Shown here: positions 11,728 through 20,486 of the stretch, piece after piece | How positions within the stretch are numbered: the first letter of the stretch is position 1 | Layout of the letters: every line of letters begins with the position of its first letter | Virus record (IMG/VR): IMGVR_UViG_3300010430_000191 | Location: 1-39,334 of that record | Origin: a virus | Reading direction: 5' to 3' (one strand) | Length of the DNA stretch: 39,334 bases | Translations under genes and position numbers: made by a program | Notes under the pieces: model-generated | What the model was told of the DNA's origin: nothing | Databases searched by the model: none | The model's input: the letters and a program-made list of their open reading frames with translations, nothing else

Positions 11728-12972
11728 ATGAATTTAATTGATAGATTCATTCTTAGCAGAAAGCATCGCGGATCACAAGCGATTCAGGACTTAGAGGGCG
11801 AGGAAAGAAATTCAGAATACCGTCGATGGTATTACAGAAACGCGTATCAGCGATTAGAAGTAGTCAATCGAGGTGTTAATTTAATCGCAGATTCTTTAGC
11901 TGAAATCAATATTTCCGTAGGAAATAGACTACCTATTGATCCTCGTACCTTATCTAGTAGGAATGCTAATCGACTAAAACCTCAATATATTCCACAGAAA
12001 AAATTATCGACCCTACTGAACTTCCAACCTAATGAGTTCGAAAGTGCAGAAGAGTTTAGACGCGCTCTAGCGGTAGATTATATTCTGACAGGAAATGTAT
12101 ATATTTATTATGATGGGATGTATTTAAACCATCTTCCATCTGAGTTAGTTATTGTAACGACTGGTAGTAGTCAAAAAATTACCGGTTATAAGTACATGGA
12201 TAATACTCAATTTACTCTTAACGAGATTATCCATATAAAAGATAATTCAGCAGAAAGTACTGTTACAGGAGACAGTAGATTACGTGCTGCTAATGACACC
12301 ATCAGAGTTCTAGTTACTATGCTAGACTTCCAAGAAAAGTTCTTTAAGAACGGTGCAGTACCAGGCCTAATCTTTACTACTCCTAATGTTTTAGGAAACA
12401 AGCTGAAAGAGCGAATCATTAATGATATGGTTGCTCGCTATGGAGAGGCTAAAGCAGCCCGTCGTCCACTTATTGCAGACGCGGACTTAAAGCCACACCC
12501 ACTTAGTAATCAATCATTCAGAGACCTAGATTTTATGAATTCTATCAGGGTTTTCGAAGAGCGAATCCTGATGGTACTTGGAGTACCACCCCTACTATTA
12601 GACGGGGGTAACAATGCAAATATTTCACCTAATTTAAAGATGTTTTATGAGCAGACTATACTACCGATATCTAATAAGTTTATATCGGCATTGGAGACGT
12701 ACTTCGCTTATGATATGGAACCGGATCTTTTCAAGACACGGGCCCTAAGACCAGAAATGCAAGAAGCAGGAAACTACTACGGCGCACTAGTTAATAATGG
12801 TATTATGACCATCAACGAAGCCAGAAAAGAATTAAGACTTGAAGATTCTCCGGAAAAACATGCAAGTAAGTTAAGAATACCAGCTAACATAGCTGGTAGC
12901 GCAAGCAATCCGTCTCAAGGTGGTAGACCTTCAGGAAACGGGTCTGAAGATAATTCAGAGGATAATAAATGA
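11728..12972 (+). CDS. portal protein (HK97 family), 414 aa
   Basis: Forms the dodecameric ring through which DNA enters and to which the neck binds. The order of segments is that of HK97-type portals: N-terminal 'YYRNAYQRLEVVNRGVNLIADSLAEI', a middle with 'YILTGNVYIYYDG' and 'IIHIKDNS', and 'RVFEERILMVLGVPPLLLDGG' in the C-terminal half. The length is normal. The C-terminal tail is Ser/Asn/Gly-rich. Next to TerL and followed by an ATGA overlap with the protease-capsid gene. Confidence 0.93.
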   Translation: MNLIDRFILSRKHRGSQAIQDLEGEERNSEYRRWYYRNAYQRLEVVNRGVNLIADSLAEINISVGNRLPIDPRTLSSRNANRLKPQYIPQKKLSTLLNFQPNEFESAEEFRRALAVDYILTGNVYIYYDGMYLNHLPSELVIVTTGSSQKITGYKYMDNTQFTLNEIIHIKDNSAESTVTGDSRLRAANDTIRVLVTMLDFQEKFFKNGAVPGLIFTTPNVLGNKLKERIINDMVARYGEAKAARRPLIADADLKPHPLSNQSFRDLDFMNSIRVFEERILMVLGVPPLLLDGGNNANISPNLKMFYEQTILPISNKFISALETYFAYDMEPDLFKTRALRPEMQEAGNYYGALVNNGIMTINEARKELRLEDSPEKHASKLRIPANIAGSASNPSQGGRPSGNGSEDNSEDNK

Positions 12973-14897
12973 AGACTGATAAACTTTTAAAATTTATTGC
13001 TCCACTACAGGTAGAGAAAGGTATTGGTGATGACGATGATCTAACGATCACAGGTTATGCCAGTACTGACGACAAGGATAGACAGAATGATGTTATTCTT
13101 GCATCCGCTTGGAAAGGTGGAGTAAAAGATTATAAAAATAATCCTATCATTCTAGCATTTCATGATCACACGCAGCCTATTGGTAAAGCTAGTGAAATTG
13201 GAATAGATGAAAAAGGATTAAAAATTACAGCAAAAATTTCTAAAGCGGCTGGCAATGTTGTGGATTTAATTAAGGATGGTATCCTTTCCACATTTAGTGT
13301 TGGCTTTAGAATTCGGGATGGGGGAGCAACTTATGATAAAGAAACGGGTATTTTTGTAATCAAAAAAGCCGACCTTTATGAAGTGAGTGTAGTATCTATC
13401 CCCGCTAATGCTAAAGCTAGCTTTAGCGTAATGAAGAGTTTCGATACAGAAGAAGAATCTTTAGAGTTTAAGAATACCTTCTGTGACGGAGAATATCAAA
13501 TTATTGAGGAGACTTTAATGAAAAAGGATAAGGATGGGAATCCTATCGTAGAAGGTCAAGACGACACACGTATTGATCTAAAAGCTATGAAAGATCAAAT
13601 TAAAGCTGAACTGGAAGCAGAAGCGCGCGCTAAAGAGGCCGCAGAAGCTGCAGAGAAGGCTGAGAATGATCGCATTGAAGCTTTAGCTACTACAGCCGCA
13701 GAACGTCTTTTAGAAGACGTTAAGGCTAAGTTCGACGAAGAAAATTCTGATACCGCAGAACTTCTTAAAGAACTTCGTGACGAGCTTAATACTAAGAAAG
13801 AAGAGCTTGACGAAATTCGCGAGCATAAGTCTAAAATGACTTATAGTGATAAGCGTACTGGTACTGCTGAAATTTCTCGCGAAGAGAAAGCTAATGCCGT
13901 TCTTTTAGCAAAAATTAAAGGCACAAAGGTTGATAGTACCGACTTCTTTGCTGACCTTCGTGAGAAGTCAGGAATGGAGCACTGGGAATCAACTGCTGAT
14001 GCCGAGTGGGAAGAAGAGTATACTACTCAGGTCCGTAATGAAATGGAGCCACAACTTGTAGTTGAGCCTCTATTCACTACATTCCCAATGAATACTAAAA
14101 TTGTTCACTTCCCAATCAACCCAGCTGCAGGTACGGCTGAGTGGATTCCAGACAGTGCTTTCCGTAGTACTGATAACAGTTCTACTGGTACTGCAGAAGA
14201 GCACCAGTTAACGCAACAAAGCATCGAAGCCTACAAGATTGCCGCTAAGGAATACGTGGGTTACGAGGAAACGGAAGACACATTAGTGAATATTCTTCCT
14301 ATTATCCGTGCTTCTATTGCTCGTCGTATGGCTAATTCTACCGATACTGCGATTCTTCGTGGTACTGGTATTCTTAGCACACCGTACGATCCACTACTTG
14401 GTCTTGATGGACGCGGTCAAACTGCGCTTACAATTACCAACGGATCTAATGGTTGGGACGGAGAATTAACTGAAAATACCTTTGCTGACTTACGTCGTGA
14501 TTTAGGTATTTACGGGCTTGATTCAAGTACTTTAGTACTGCTTGTATCTCACAAGCTTTACTACACAATGATGAAGTTTGATAACTTCAAGACTGTTGAC
14601 GTTGCCGGTATCAACCGTGCTACGTTACTAACAGGTGAGGTTGGTAGCTTATTTGGACTTCGCGTAGTTGTTTCACAGTCATTCGACAACACTAATGTTG
14701 ACGCTGATACTGTTGGTACAACAATTGCTACGCTTGTACGTCCTAGCAACTTTATTGTTGGTAATCTTCGAGGTCTAATGACTGAGACTGATACTAACAT
14801 TGAAGATCAACGTCGTATCATCGTGAGCAGCAGACGTCTTGGTTTCCAAGAAATTATTGCTAACGAGGCTGTTATTAGCTTAGAAATCGCAAGCTAA
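12969..14897 (+). CDS. fused prohead protease, scaffold and major capsid protein, 642 aa
   Basis: One ORF carries three functions that are separate genes in many phages. Residues about 20-155: HK97-type prohead protease (S78/U35), with His65 in FHDH, Ser110 in TFSVGF and the conserved LYEVSVVSIPAN (136-147). Residues about 184-300: charged helical delta/scaffold-like region rich in Ala, Glu and Lys. Residues about 305-642: HK97-fold capsid protein with 'FPMNTKIVHFPI', 'RGTGILSTPYDPLLGL' and a C-terminal 'EDQRRIIVSSRRLGF'. Self-cleavage would free the capsid protein. An internal ATG at 13518 with a strong ribosome-binding site could make capsid precursor without protease. Confidence 0.93.
   Translation: MKTDKLLKFIAPLQVEKGIGDDDDLTITGYASTDDKDRQNDVILASAWKGGVKDYKNNPIILAFHDHTQPIGKASEIGIDEKGLKITAKISKAAGNVVDLIKDGILSTFSVGFRIRDGGATYDKETGIFVIKKADLYEVSVVSIPANAKASFSVMKSFDTEEESLEFKNTFCDGEYQIIEETLMKKDKDGNPIVEGQDDTRIDLKAMKDQIKAELEAEARAKEAAEAAEKAENDRIEALATTAAERLLEDVKAKFDEENSDTAELLKELRDELNTKKEELDEIREHKSKMTYSDKRTGTAEISREEKANAVLLAKIKGTKVDSTDFFADLREKSGMEHWESTADAEWEEEYTTQVRNEMEPQLVVEPLFTTFPMNTKIVHFPINPAAGTAEWIPDSAFRSTDNSSTGTAEEHQLTQQSIEAYKIAAKEYVGYEETEDTLVNILPIIRASIARRMANSTDTAILRGTGILSTPYDPLLGLDGRGQTALTITNGSNGWDGELTENTFADLRRDLGIYGLDSSTLVLLVSHKLYYTMMKFDNFKTVDVAGINRATLLTGEVGSLFGLRVVVSQSFDNTNVDADTVGTTIATLVRPSNFIVGNLRGLMTETDTNIEDQRRIIVSSRRLGFQEIIANEAVISLEIAS
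13518..14897 (+). CDS. predicted internal-start capsid precursor, 459 aa
   Basis: Met184 of the fusion ORF is preceded by GAGGAG (13506-13511) with six bases of spacing, as good as the sites of the major late genes here. Starting there gives the scaffold-like region plus capsid domain without protease. This would solve the stoichiometry problem of a fusion, since hundreds of capsid subunits are needed but few proteases. Nested starts in capsid-maturation genes are known from lambda C/Nu3. Use of this start is inferred. Confidence 0.5.
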   Translation: MKKDKDGNPIVEGQDDTRIDLKAMKDQIKAELEAEARAKEAAEAAEKAENDRIEALATTAAERLLEDVKAKFDEENSDTAELLKELRDELNTKKEELDEIREHKSKMTYSDKRTGTAEISREEKANAVLLAKIKGTKVDSTDFFADLREKSGMEHWESTADAEWEEEYTTQVRNEMEPQLVVEPLFTTFPMNTKIVHFPINPAAGTAEWIPDSAFRSTDNSSTGTAEEHQLTQQSIEAYKIAAKEYVGYEETEDTLVNILPIIRASIARRMANSTDTAILRGTGILSTPYDPLLGLDGRGQTALTITNGSNGWDGELTENTFADLRRDLGIYGLDSSTLVLLVSHKLYYTMMKFDNFKTVDVAGINRATLLTGEVGSLFGLRVVVSQSFDNTNVDADTVGTTIATLVRPSNFIVGNLRGLMTETDTNIEDQRRIIVSSRRLGFQEIIANEAVISLEIAS

Positions 14898-14905
14898 TAT
14901 ATAAT

Positions 14906-14945
14906 ATATATGGGAGAGGGCGCTCTGCGCCCTCCCTCCCTATAT
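14906..14945 (+). promoter_or_regulatory. GC-rich hairpin after the capsid gene
   Basis: AGGGCGC (14917-14923) pairs with GCGCCCT (14927-14933), loop TCT. The stem is extended by GGGAG / CTCCC around a two-base bulge and by A/T pairs. There is no T tract, so it is more likely an mRNA 3' stabiliser or partial terminator that raises capsid mRNA than a full terminator. Confidence 0.6.
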
Positions 14946-14957
14946 TAAGGACCATAA

Positions 14958-15551
14958 ATGGCTGATCTAATAACTTTAACAGAATATAAGACTTATCGCA
15001 ATATTGGTAGTGATACTAAGGATACCCAGCACGGGGCTTTAGTACCTATAGTTTCCGAGTTCGTAGAAAACTACTGTAATAGGAAATTTTTAGACTATTA
15101 TATGAGTCCTGGTATTACCGAGTATTTTGATGGAAAAAATACCAAGGTACAACTAAGTCAGTTCCCTGTTAATTTCGTTGATGCTGTTTACATTTCTGAT
15201 GATGCTGGTCTAACTACCGAACAATTATCGGAAGATGCATCAGATGGTAGGGGATACGTAGTAGATTATTTAGATGGTATTGTACATAGCCAAAATGATC
15301 TTTTACAGTTTATTAGTGTATACTCTACTGCTTATAAGAGTTTACAAATAGATTACAGAGCAGGATATGCAGATATTGCTAGTATCCCACAAGATTTAAA
15401 ACTTGCTTGTTTTTCTCTTATTGAGTTTTACGACAAGCAAGAGTATATTCCCGGTAAAGCACTAGCTGGCGCGAATGTAGAAAATATATTCCCAGATATA
15501 TCTTTACCTCCACATATTCGACGAATTCTAGATTTATATAGAGTACTTTAA
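14958..15551 (+). CDS. head-tail connector protein (gp6-like), 197 aa
   Basis: The N terminus 'LITLTEYKTYRNI', the following 'LVPIVSEFVENYCNRKF' and the 'DYRAGYADIASIPQDLKLACFSLIEFY' segment are the pattern of HK97 gp6-type connectors, which form a ring under the portal. It is the first gene after the capsid gene, as expected. AAGGA precedes the ATG. The stop overlaps the next start (TAATG). Confidence 0.83.
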   Translation: MADLITLTEYKTYRNIGSDTKDTQHGALVPIVSEFVENYCNRKFLDYYMSPGITEYFDGKNTKVQLSQFPVNFVDAVYISDDAGLTTEQLSEDASDGRGYVVDYLDGIVHSQNDLLQFISVYSTAYKSLQIDYRAGYADIASIPQDLKLACFSLIEFYDKQEYIPGKALAGANVENIFPDISLPPHIRRILDLYRVL

Positions 15552-17116
15552 TGAGTCAATCAGCATATCGTAATTGGGTAACTAAAAACATAGGTACTGC
15601 TGTAAGAGACGCCATTAATAAAGCTAATCGTGATGCTCTAACTGGTAAAAAAGATAAGAAGATCACTCGTCAGATTCGTGATAAATCTAAGTTTGTATTT
15701 GATAATACGATCCTAGATTTAAGCAGAGCGCAACTATTAGGTATTGATATAAATACTAAAGAGCGTACTAATCTGCCACCATCTGAAATTAAACTTCTTT
15801 ATCAGAACTTACGCAAACTGGATAATGTGATTAGAACTACTCCTGGTGTTTCCTACATAAATATGAAGGATGAACCAACTAAAGCGAGAACTCTACGAAT
15901 ATTATTTACTGGCAGAAGTTTAGGGGCTAAAACTAGTTGGCAATCTTCTCAAGCATTTATTAAATTATTATTAGGTCAAGAGACTGTGCTACAATGGCAA
16001 GATCCGAGCCTTGCCAAGAAGAATGCCCCGTTAGATTATAGTGGATTAGGACTACAACAGTCTGGATTAATTGGAAAAGTAGATGCAGGACATATTCAAG
16101 GTTCTGTTACTCAACTAGCTGGAGCTATTCCTATTCACGGAATTGTAAAGCAAGAGACTGCTAAGACTATTCCGGAGCCACTACCAGTAGCTGAAAAGAT
16201 AAATTTAGTAAAGAATACTCTAGCTTATGTTGCTCCTAATATTGCTGATAATTTTATTAACAAACTATTAAAAGATGTTAATAGTAGTTTAAGCAAGGCA
16301 GTTAAAGTATCTGTTACAGCTGAACAAGATTTAAAATCTGGCTTAATTGATTCTATACTTTTAAAACAGCAAGTAACTATAGAGTTAAAGAAGCGTAATT
16401 TAGCTGGTGGACAAATACTTAGGCAGCAAGCTACTGAAGTTCTACATACATATAGAGATATTATAGATGCTCACGCCGATGACTTAGTAGATGCTATAGA
16501 AGAAGAAATAACTAAATTCTTGAAATCGAAAGATGCAAGACTATCTACTCTTCAAATTAGCAGCCCTACAGTGATGGACAATGTTAAAAAGTCAATCATA
16601 GAGTTATGGGAAAGTTCTCACGGTAAAACAAAACGTAGAAAGTCTAAGTCTACAGCTGCTGTTAAGCCTGGTAAAACTAAAGCACAAGGTAAGTATAAGT
16701 CTGGTAAAAAGACTAACGTAAATAAGGTACAACAGCTACCAGTAGATGTTGCATCTTTTACTGAACAAGCAGTCGGTGGACTTAACTTACAGAATATCAT
16801 GAGAATCGTTAATGAACGATTACATGATAAAATTCAACAGAATATGGGCAAAGGAAAAGCTAGAAGATTAAATTATAGAACTGGTCGCTTTGCTCGTAGT
16901 GCAGAACTAAAAGAGCTAAAGCCTACTAGAACAGGAGCACTAGATACTGCTATAACCTATATGAGACGTCCTTATGACATATTTTTAGATGACGGTGGTA
17001 AAGCTCCATGGAAAAATGGATATAGAGATCCAAAGAAACTTATAGATAAAAGTATAAGACAGATTTTAAGAGAAGAGTTAAGACATGAATTCAGACTCAA
17101 CTCTAGGTTGGTATAA
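15551..17116 (+). CDS. probable neck/tail-completion protein, 521 aa
   Basis: It lies between connector and tail terminator, where head-closure and tail-completion proteins are encoded. The C-terminal about 110 residues ('NYRTGRFARSAELKEL', 'GALDTAITYMRRPYDIF') resemble minor tail/neck proteins. The N-terminal 330 residues are helical and not recognised. A Lys-rich linker (about 355-392, KRRKSKS...KSGKKT) joins the parts. At 521 residues it is several times larger than usual for this position, so it may be a fusion of two neck functions. Confidence 0.68.
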   Translation: MSQSAYRNWVTKNIGTAVRDAINKANRDALTGKKDKKITRQIRDKSKFVFDNTILDLSRAQLLGIDINTKERTNLPPSEIKLLYQNLRKLDNVIRTTPGVSYINMKDEPTKARTLRILFTGRSLGAKTSWQSSQAFIKLLLGQETVLQWQDPSLAKKNAPLDYSGLGLQQSGLIGKVDAGHIQGSVTQLAGAIPIHGIVKQETAKTIPEPLPVAEKINLVKNTLAYVAPNIADNFINKLLKDVNSSLSKAVKVSVTAEQDLKSGLIDSILLKQQVTIELKKRNLAGGQILRQQATEVLHTYRDIIDAHADDLVDAIEEEITKFLKSKDARLSTLQISSPTVMDNVKKSIIELWESSHGKTKRRKSKSTAAVKPGKTKAQGKYKSGKKTNVNKVQQLPVDVASFTEQAVGGLNLQNIMRIVNERLHDKIQQNMGKGKARRLNYRTGRFARSAELKELKPTRTGALDTAITYMRRPYDIFLDDGGKAPWKNGYRDPKKLIDKSIRQILREELRHEFRLNSRLV

Positions 17117-17118
17117 TA

Positions 17119-17550
17119 ATGGCTACAAAAAGAACTGATATAACAGAAGCAATAGTTGCGCTATTAAACCAAATAGATGGATCTAGTAATTATAGAACTA
17201 ACCTTTTTAATAACGCAGTCCCGAAGTTAATCTTCTGGGACGAAGTAAATGATTTTCCTAGTGTTTCGGTGACACCAGGTCTCGAAACTAGAGAATATTT
17301 ACCTTCGGACTTCAAATGGGGACGCTTACTTGTAAACATAAGAATTTATGTAGAAGGTACAGATCCCAAAAGTTTGTTAGAAGATATATTTTGCGATATA
17401 GAAGATATTTTAGACGCAAATAATACTTTAACAATAGATAGTAATACAGAATGTACAGACATACGTATACTATCTATTTCTGATGACGAAGGTCTTTTAG
17501 CACCTATAGGTGTCGGTGAAATGACACTACAGGTGCAATATACTGCCTAA
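17119..17550 (+). CDS. tail terminator protein, 143 aa
   Basis: Caps the tail tube and joins it to the head. Size, position before the tail tube, and the pattern of an N-terminal helix (ITEAIVALLNQI), central 'FPSVSVTPG' and 'LLVNIRIYVEG', and C-terminal 'GVGEMTLQVQYTA' fit the gpU/tail-terminator fold. It starts two bases after the preceding stop. Confidence 0.75.
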   Translation: MATKRTDITEAIVALLNQIDGSSNYRTNLFNNAVPKLIFWDEVNDFPSVSVTPGLETREYLPSDFKWGRLLVNIRIYVEGTDPKSLLEDIFCDIEDILDANNTLTIDSNTECTDIRILSISDDEGLLAPIGVGEMTLQVQYTA

Positions 17551-17569
17551 ATTTAAGGAGATATAGAAA

Positions 17570-18748
17570 ATGGCATTTAGTCTATCGCGTAATGCGAAAC
17601 TATACGTGTCAACAGCGCAAACAATTGCTCTGATGACAGATGAAAATACTTGGGAAATTCCTATTCTGGATGGATTCTCATTCACTCAGGATACAACTAC
17701 TCAAGAAATTCAAGTTAGTGAAGCCGGTCAAACACCTATTCGTGGAACACAGGTATTCAATACAGCGTTAGAACCTGTAAATTGGAGTTTTGCTAACTAT
17801 ATGCGCCCTCGTTGGGAAGGTACTGTAGGCGAAGCTGATGCGGTGGAACGTATTATGTGGGAAGCCTTAGCAGCCAAAAATACTGGTAATACTATCGATA
17901 CCGATGATGATGGTCTTGCTACAACACGTGGTGCATCAGGAGTTGGTATGTCTGTTGACTTTGCTAACTCTAATACAAATACACTTTTATCACTTTCTTT
18001 AGTATTTAGATTAGGTGATGATACGTGGTATCACTTACCAGATACAATCGTAGATACAGCTGAACTTGATTTTGATATTGAAGGAATTGCTACAATTACT
18101 TGGTCAGGATTTGCTAACTCTATTGTTGCTCTTGCTGGAAGTGACCTTACAGCTGTACAGGGATGGCAGGGTACTGATCTTGATGCACCACCTACTGGAG
18201 TAAATGACTATGTTCGTGCTCCAACTGCTAATGCTTGTATTCGTAATAAGCTTACAGTACTTGAGGTTACAGATAATCTTGCTACAAGTGCTGGAGATTC
18301 GAGCTTCTTCACAGTACAACAACTTGCTATTACTGGTGGTTCGATGACAATTTCTAATAATGTGTCATACTTAACACCAGAGAACTTAGGACAGCTTAAT
18401 CAGCCTTGTGGACATATTACAGGTCCACGATCAATTAGTGGTAATATTACTGCGTATCTTAAGACAGGTACTGGTGATACTGCTGATCTTATGGCCGAGC
18501 TATCAAGTGCTACAAATAGTGCAGATCCACAAGACTACTTACTAGATATGTATATCGGTGGTAGTTCTTCAGACGTACCGGTTATTCAAGTTAATATGGC
18601 TCATACTCACTTAGTTATTCCTGTAATTAATATTGAGGATGTGGTAACAATCGATATTGGTTTTAACCCACTACCATATGATTCAAATGGGTACACACTT
18701 GATGCGGACAATGAAATCGTAGTTACGTACTTCCCTGACGAAAGTTGA
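17570..18748 (+). CDS. major tail tube protein (T5 pb6-like), 392 aa
   Basis: Shows the layout of T5 pb6: 'NAKLYVSTAQ' at the N terminus, 'QEIQVSEAGQTPIRGTQVFN' followed by 'WSFANYM', then 'GIATITWSG' and 'IRNKLTVLEVT' and 'TISNNVSYLTPENL'. In T5 this protein forms trimeric rings carrying a duplicated tube domain; the same duplicated build is suggested here. A strong ribosome-binding site (AAGGAGATA) precedes it. It is followed by an unusual structured spacer. Confidence 0.88.
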   Translation: MAFSLSRNAKLYVSTAQTIALMTDENTWEIPILDGFSFTQDTTTQEIQVSEAGQTPIRGTQVFNTALEPVNWSFANYMRPRWEGTVGEADAVERIMWEALAAKNTGNTIDTDDDGLATTRGASGVGMSVDFANSNTNTLLSLSLVFRLGDDTWYHLPDTIVDTAELDFDIEGIATITWSGFANSIVALAGSDLTAVQGWQGTDLDAPPTGVNDYVRAPTANACIRNKLTVLEVTDNLATSAGDSSFFTVQQLAITGGSMTISNNVSYLTPENLGQLNQPCGHITGPRSISGNITAYLKTGTGDTADLMAELSSATNSADPQDYLLDMYIGGSSSDVPVIQVNMAHTHLVIPVINIEDVVTIDIGFNPLPYDSNGYTLDADNEIVVTYFPDES

Positions 18749-18935
18749 GAGTGGCAGTACTTACTATCTACTCGTGTTACTGTCTATGGAGACAGGCGAG
18801 TTACCAAAACTGGTGATGTGAGGGTTACAAGAGCCGCATTGTAAGACATCCGTTATTGGGTCTTACAACCCTTAAAAGATAATATAGGGGGGTTGTGCAA
18901 TGCAACCCCCCTTATACTGCTAAAGAGAAAAAAAG
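18749..18935 (+). ncRNA. structured 187-base spacer between tail-tube genes
   Basis: Three hairpins in series: ACTCG (18770) / CGAGT (18797-18801) enclosing CTGTC / GACAG (18780-18795); TTGTAAGAC (18839-18847) / GTCTTACAA (18860-18868); and GGGGGGTTG (18887-18895) / CAACCCCCC (18903-18911). It is the longest gap in the tail region and has no ORF. It may reduce or process read-through from the abundant tube mRNA, or be a cis-acting RNA element. A weak TTGGGT-16-GATAAT promoter-like pair is also present near 18859-18886. Confidence 0.5.
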
Positions 18936-19997
18936 ATGTCACTATTTTTTAAAACAAGAGATGCAAATATATATGTATCTAATGATCCGGCCGGTCCATG
19001 GGACTCTAGCAATACTGTAAAAATATTTACAACTGGCTTTAGTTATAATCGACCAGATACTTTTATAAAATATCCTACTAGTACATCAGATTTAGATCCT
19101 AATAAAGATAGATCCCTATCTCCTACAAAGGAAAGTTGGTCATTCGGTACTTTCCAATTCACTACACATTTAAGCTATTTTAATCCAGGGAGTATATGGA
19201 GTGCCCAGGATTATCTGTGGCAGGGGCTAGCAGGAACTACTAATGGTAGAGTTCAAAACGGTACCGAATTATCATATACTTTTGGTAGTAACTCGGATAT
19301 AGCCCAACTAAATGAATTACATATATTTATAGAATATGAAGATGATCCATATAAAAGACATGAATTAGAAAATTGTGTAATAGATAGTGCTACTATTAAT
19401 TTTGATATTAATAAAATAACTACAGTTACATGGCGAGGTAGATGTAAATTTTTAGGAATGTATACAGGAAGTGGTCCATCTAGTGTAACAACTTTTGAAG
19501 AAGTGTTTAATCAAGTATGTTTGTTTAATAAATATGCCGTTACTACATTAAAATGGGATTATGAAAATCCAAGTACTTATTCATTTGGAGAAAGTTTAAC
19601 TGGTATTACGGCTGGATCAATTACATTTAGAAATAATAATACATATATTATGAAGAAAGAATTAAATGAATATGATACACCAAATACTCATTATACAGGA
19701 TCAAGAGATATAACAGGATTTTTAAAATATTATTTAACAGGCGGGGCAGATGGATCATCATATTGGAATACAATATTATCAGCAGGTACCACTCATCAAT
19801 CAATTAATATAGATATTCAAGGACCACCAAAAACAGGAACTGGAGTAAATAATCCACGATTTATAATAGATATCCCACGAAGTATAATAGAAGTAGGAAC
19901 TATTGCAACTAGTGACCAATTACCGCAGCTATCAATTCCTTTCACAGCTGCAGAAATATCAGGAGAGGAAGTTAAAATTAGCTATGAACAAAACTAA
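18936..19997 (+). CDS. second tail-tube-like protein, 353 aa
   Basis: Paralogue of the major tube protein: 'DANIYVSND', 'PTKESWSFGTFQF', 'INKITTVTWRGR', 'GITAGSITFRNNNTYIMKKEL' and 'GSRDITGFLKYYL' occur in the same order as their counterparts upstream. T5-like phages also have a second, minor tube protein at the tail end. It is more AT-rich in codon choice than the first copy. It probably forms a specialised ring next to the distal tail complex. Confidence 0.8.
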   Translation: MSLFFKTRDANIYVSNDPAGPWDSSNTVKIFTTGFSYNRPDTFIKYPTSTSDLDPNKDRSLSPTKESWSFGTFQFTTHLSYFNPGSIWSAQDYLWQGLAGTTNGRVQNGTELSYTFGSNSDIAQLNELHIFIEYEDDPYKRHELENCVIDSATINFDINKITTVTWRGRCKFLGMYTGSGPSSVTTFEEVFNQVCLFNKYAVTTLKWDYENPSTYSFGESLTGITAGSITFRNNNTYIMKKELNEYDTPNTHYTGSRDITGFLKYYLTGGADGSSYWNTILSAGTTHQSINIDIQGPPKTGTGVNNPRFIIDIPRSIIEVGTIATSDQLPQLSIPFTAAEISGEEVKISYEQN

Positions 19998-20009
19998 CAG
20001 GAGATTACT

Positions 20010-20486
20010 ATGGCTACAAAAAATTTAGAAGATCTATTACTACCGGAAAAGACGGTAACATTTCCATTTCCAGGGTGTAAAGGATTAGAATTCGATCTAG
20101 CGTTCCTTTCTAAAGAACAGCTTCAGAAAGTTGTTGAGAAGTGTACGCGAGTTAGAATCGACCCTAAGACACGTTCGCAGGTGGAACAATTAGATGATGA
20201 CTTATTCCTAACTACGTATGTTAGTTCAATTGTAAAAGGTTGGGAAGGATTTAAGTTTAAATATCTAGACGAATTCATGGTATGGGACTCGAAGGGTATT
20301 GATCTCAATGATGAGATGGAATATTCAGAGTCTAATGCTATTACACTGATGAAAAGTTCAACAATCTTTGATAATTGGGTTTCAGAGCAGATTTCGGACT
20401 TGGGAAAGTTTACGAAGAGGGACTCGAAGAAGAGCTCCAAGCCATCAAACGTTACATTGAAGACAGTGAGTCAGGAGTCGACATAA
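20010..20486 (+). CDS. tail assembly chaperone G, 158 aa
   Basis: Located directly before the tape measure, as gpG of lambda. It is an acidic, mostly helical protein with 'ISDLGKF' encoded over the slippery site at 20402-20408. Normal translation ends at 20486 with a Lys/Ser/Thr-rich tail. Such chaperones bind the tape measure and recruit tube subunits during tail assembly. The ribosome-binding site AGGAG lies before the ATG. Confidence 0.85.
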   Translation: MATKNLEDLLLPEKTVTFPFPGCKGLEFDLAFLSKEQLQKVVEKCTRVRIDPKTRSQVEQLDDDLFLTTYVSSIVKGWEGFKFKYLDEFMVWDSKGIDLNDEMEYSESNAITLMKSSTIFDNWVSEQISDLGKFTKRDSKKSSKPSNVTLKTVSQEST

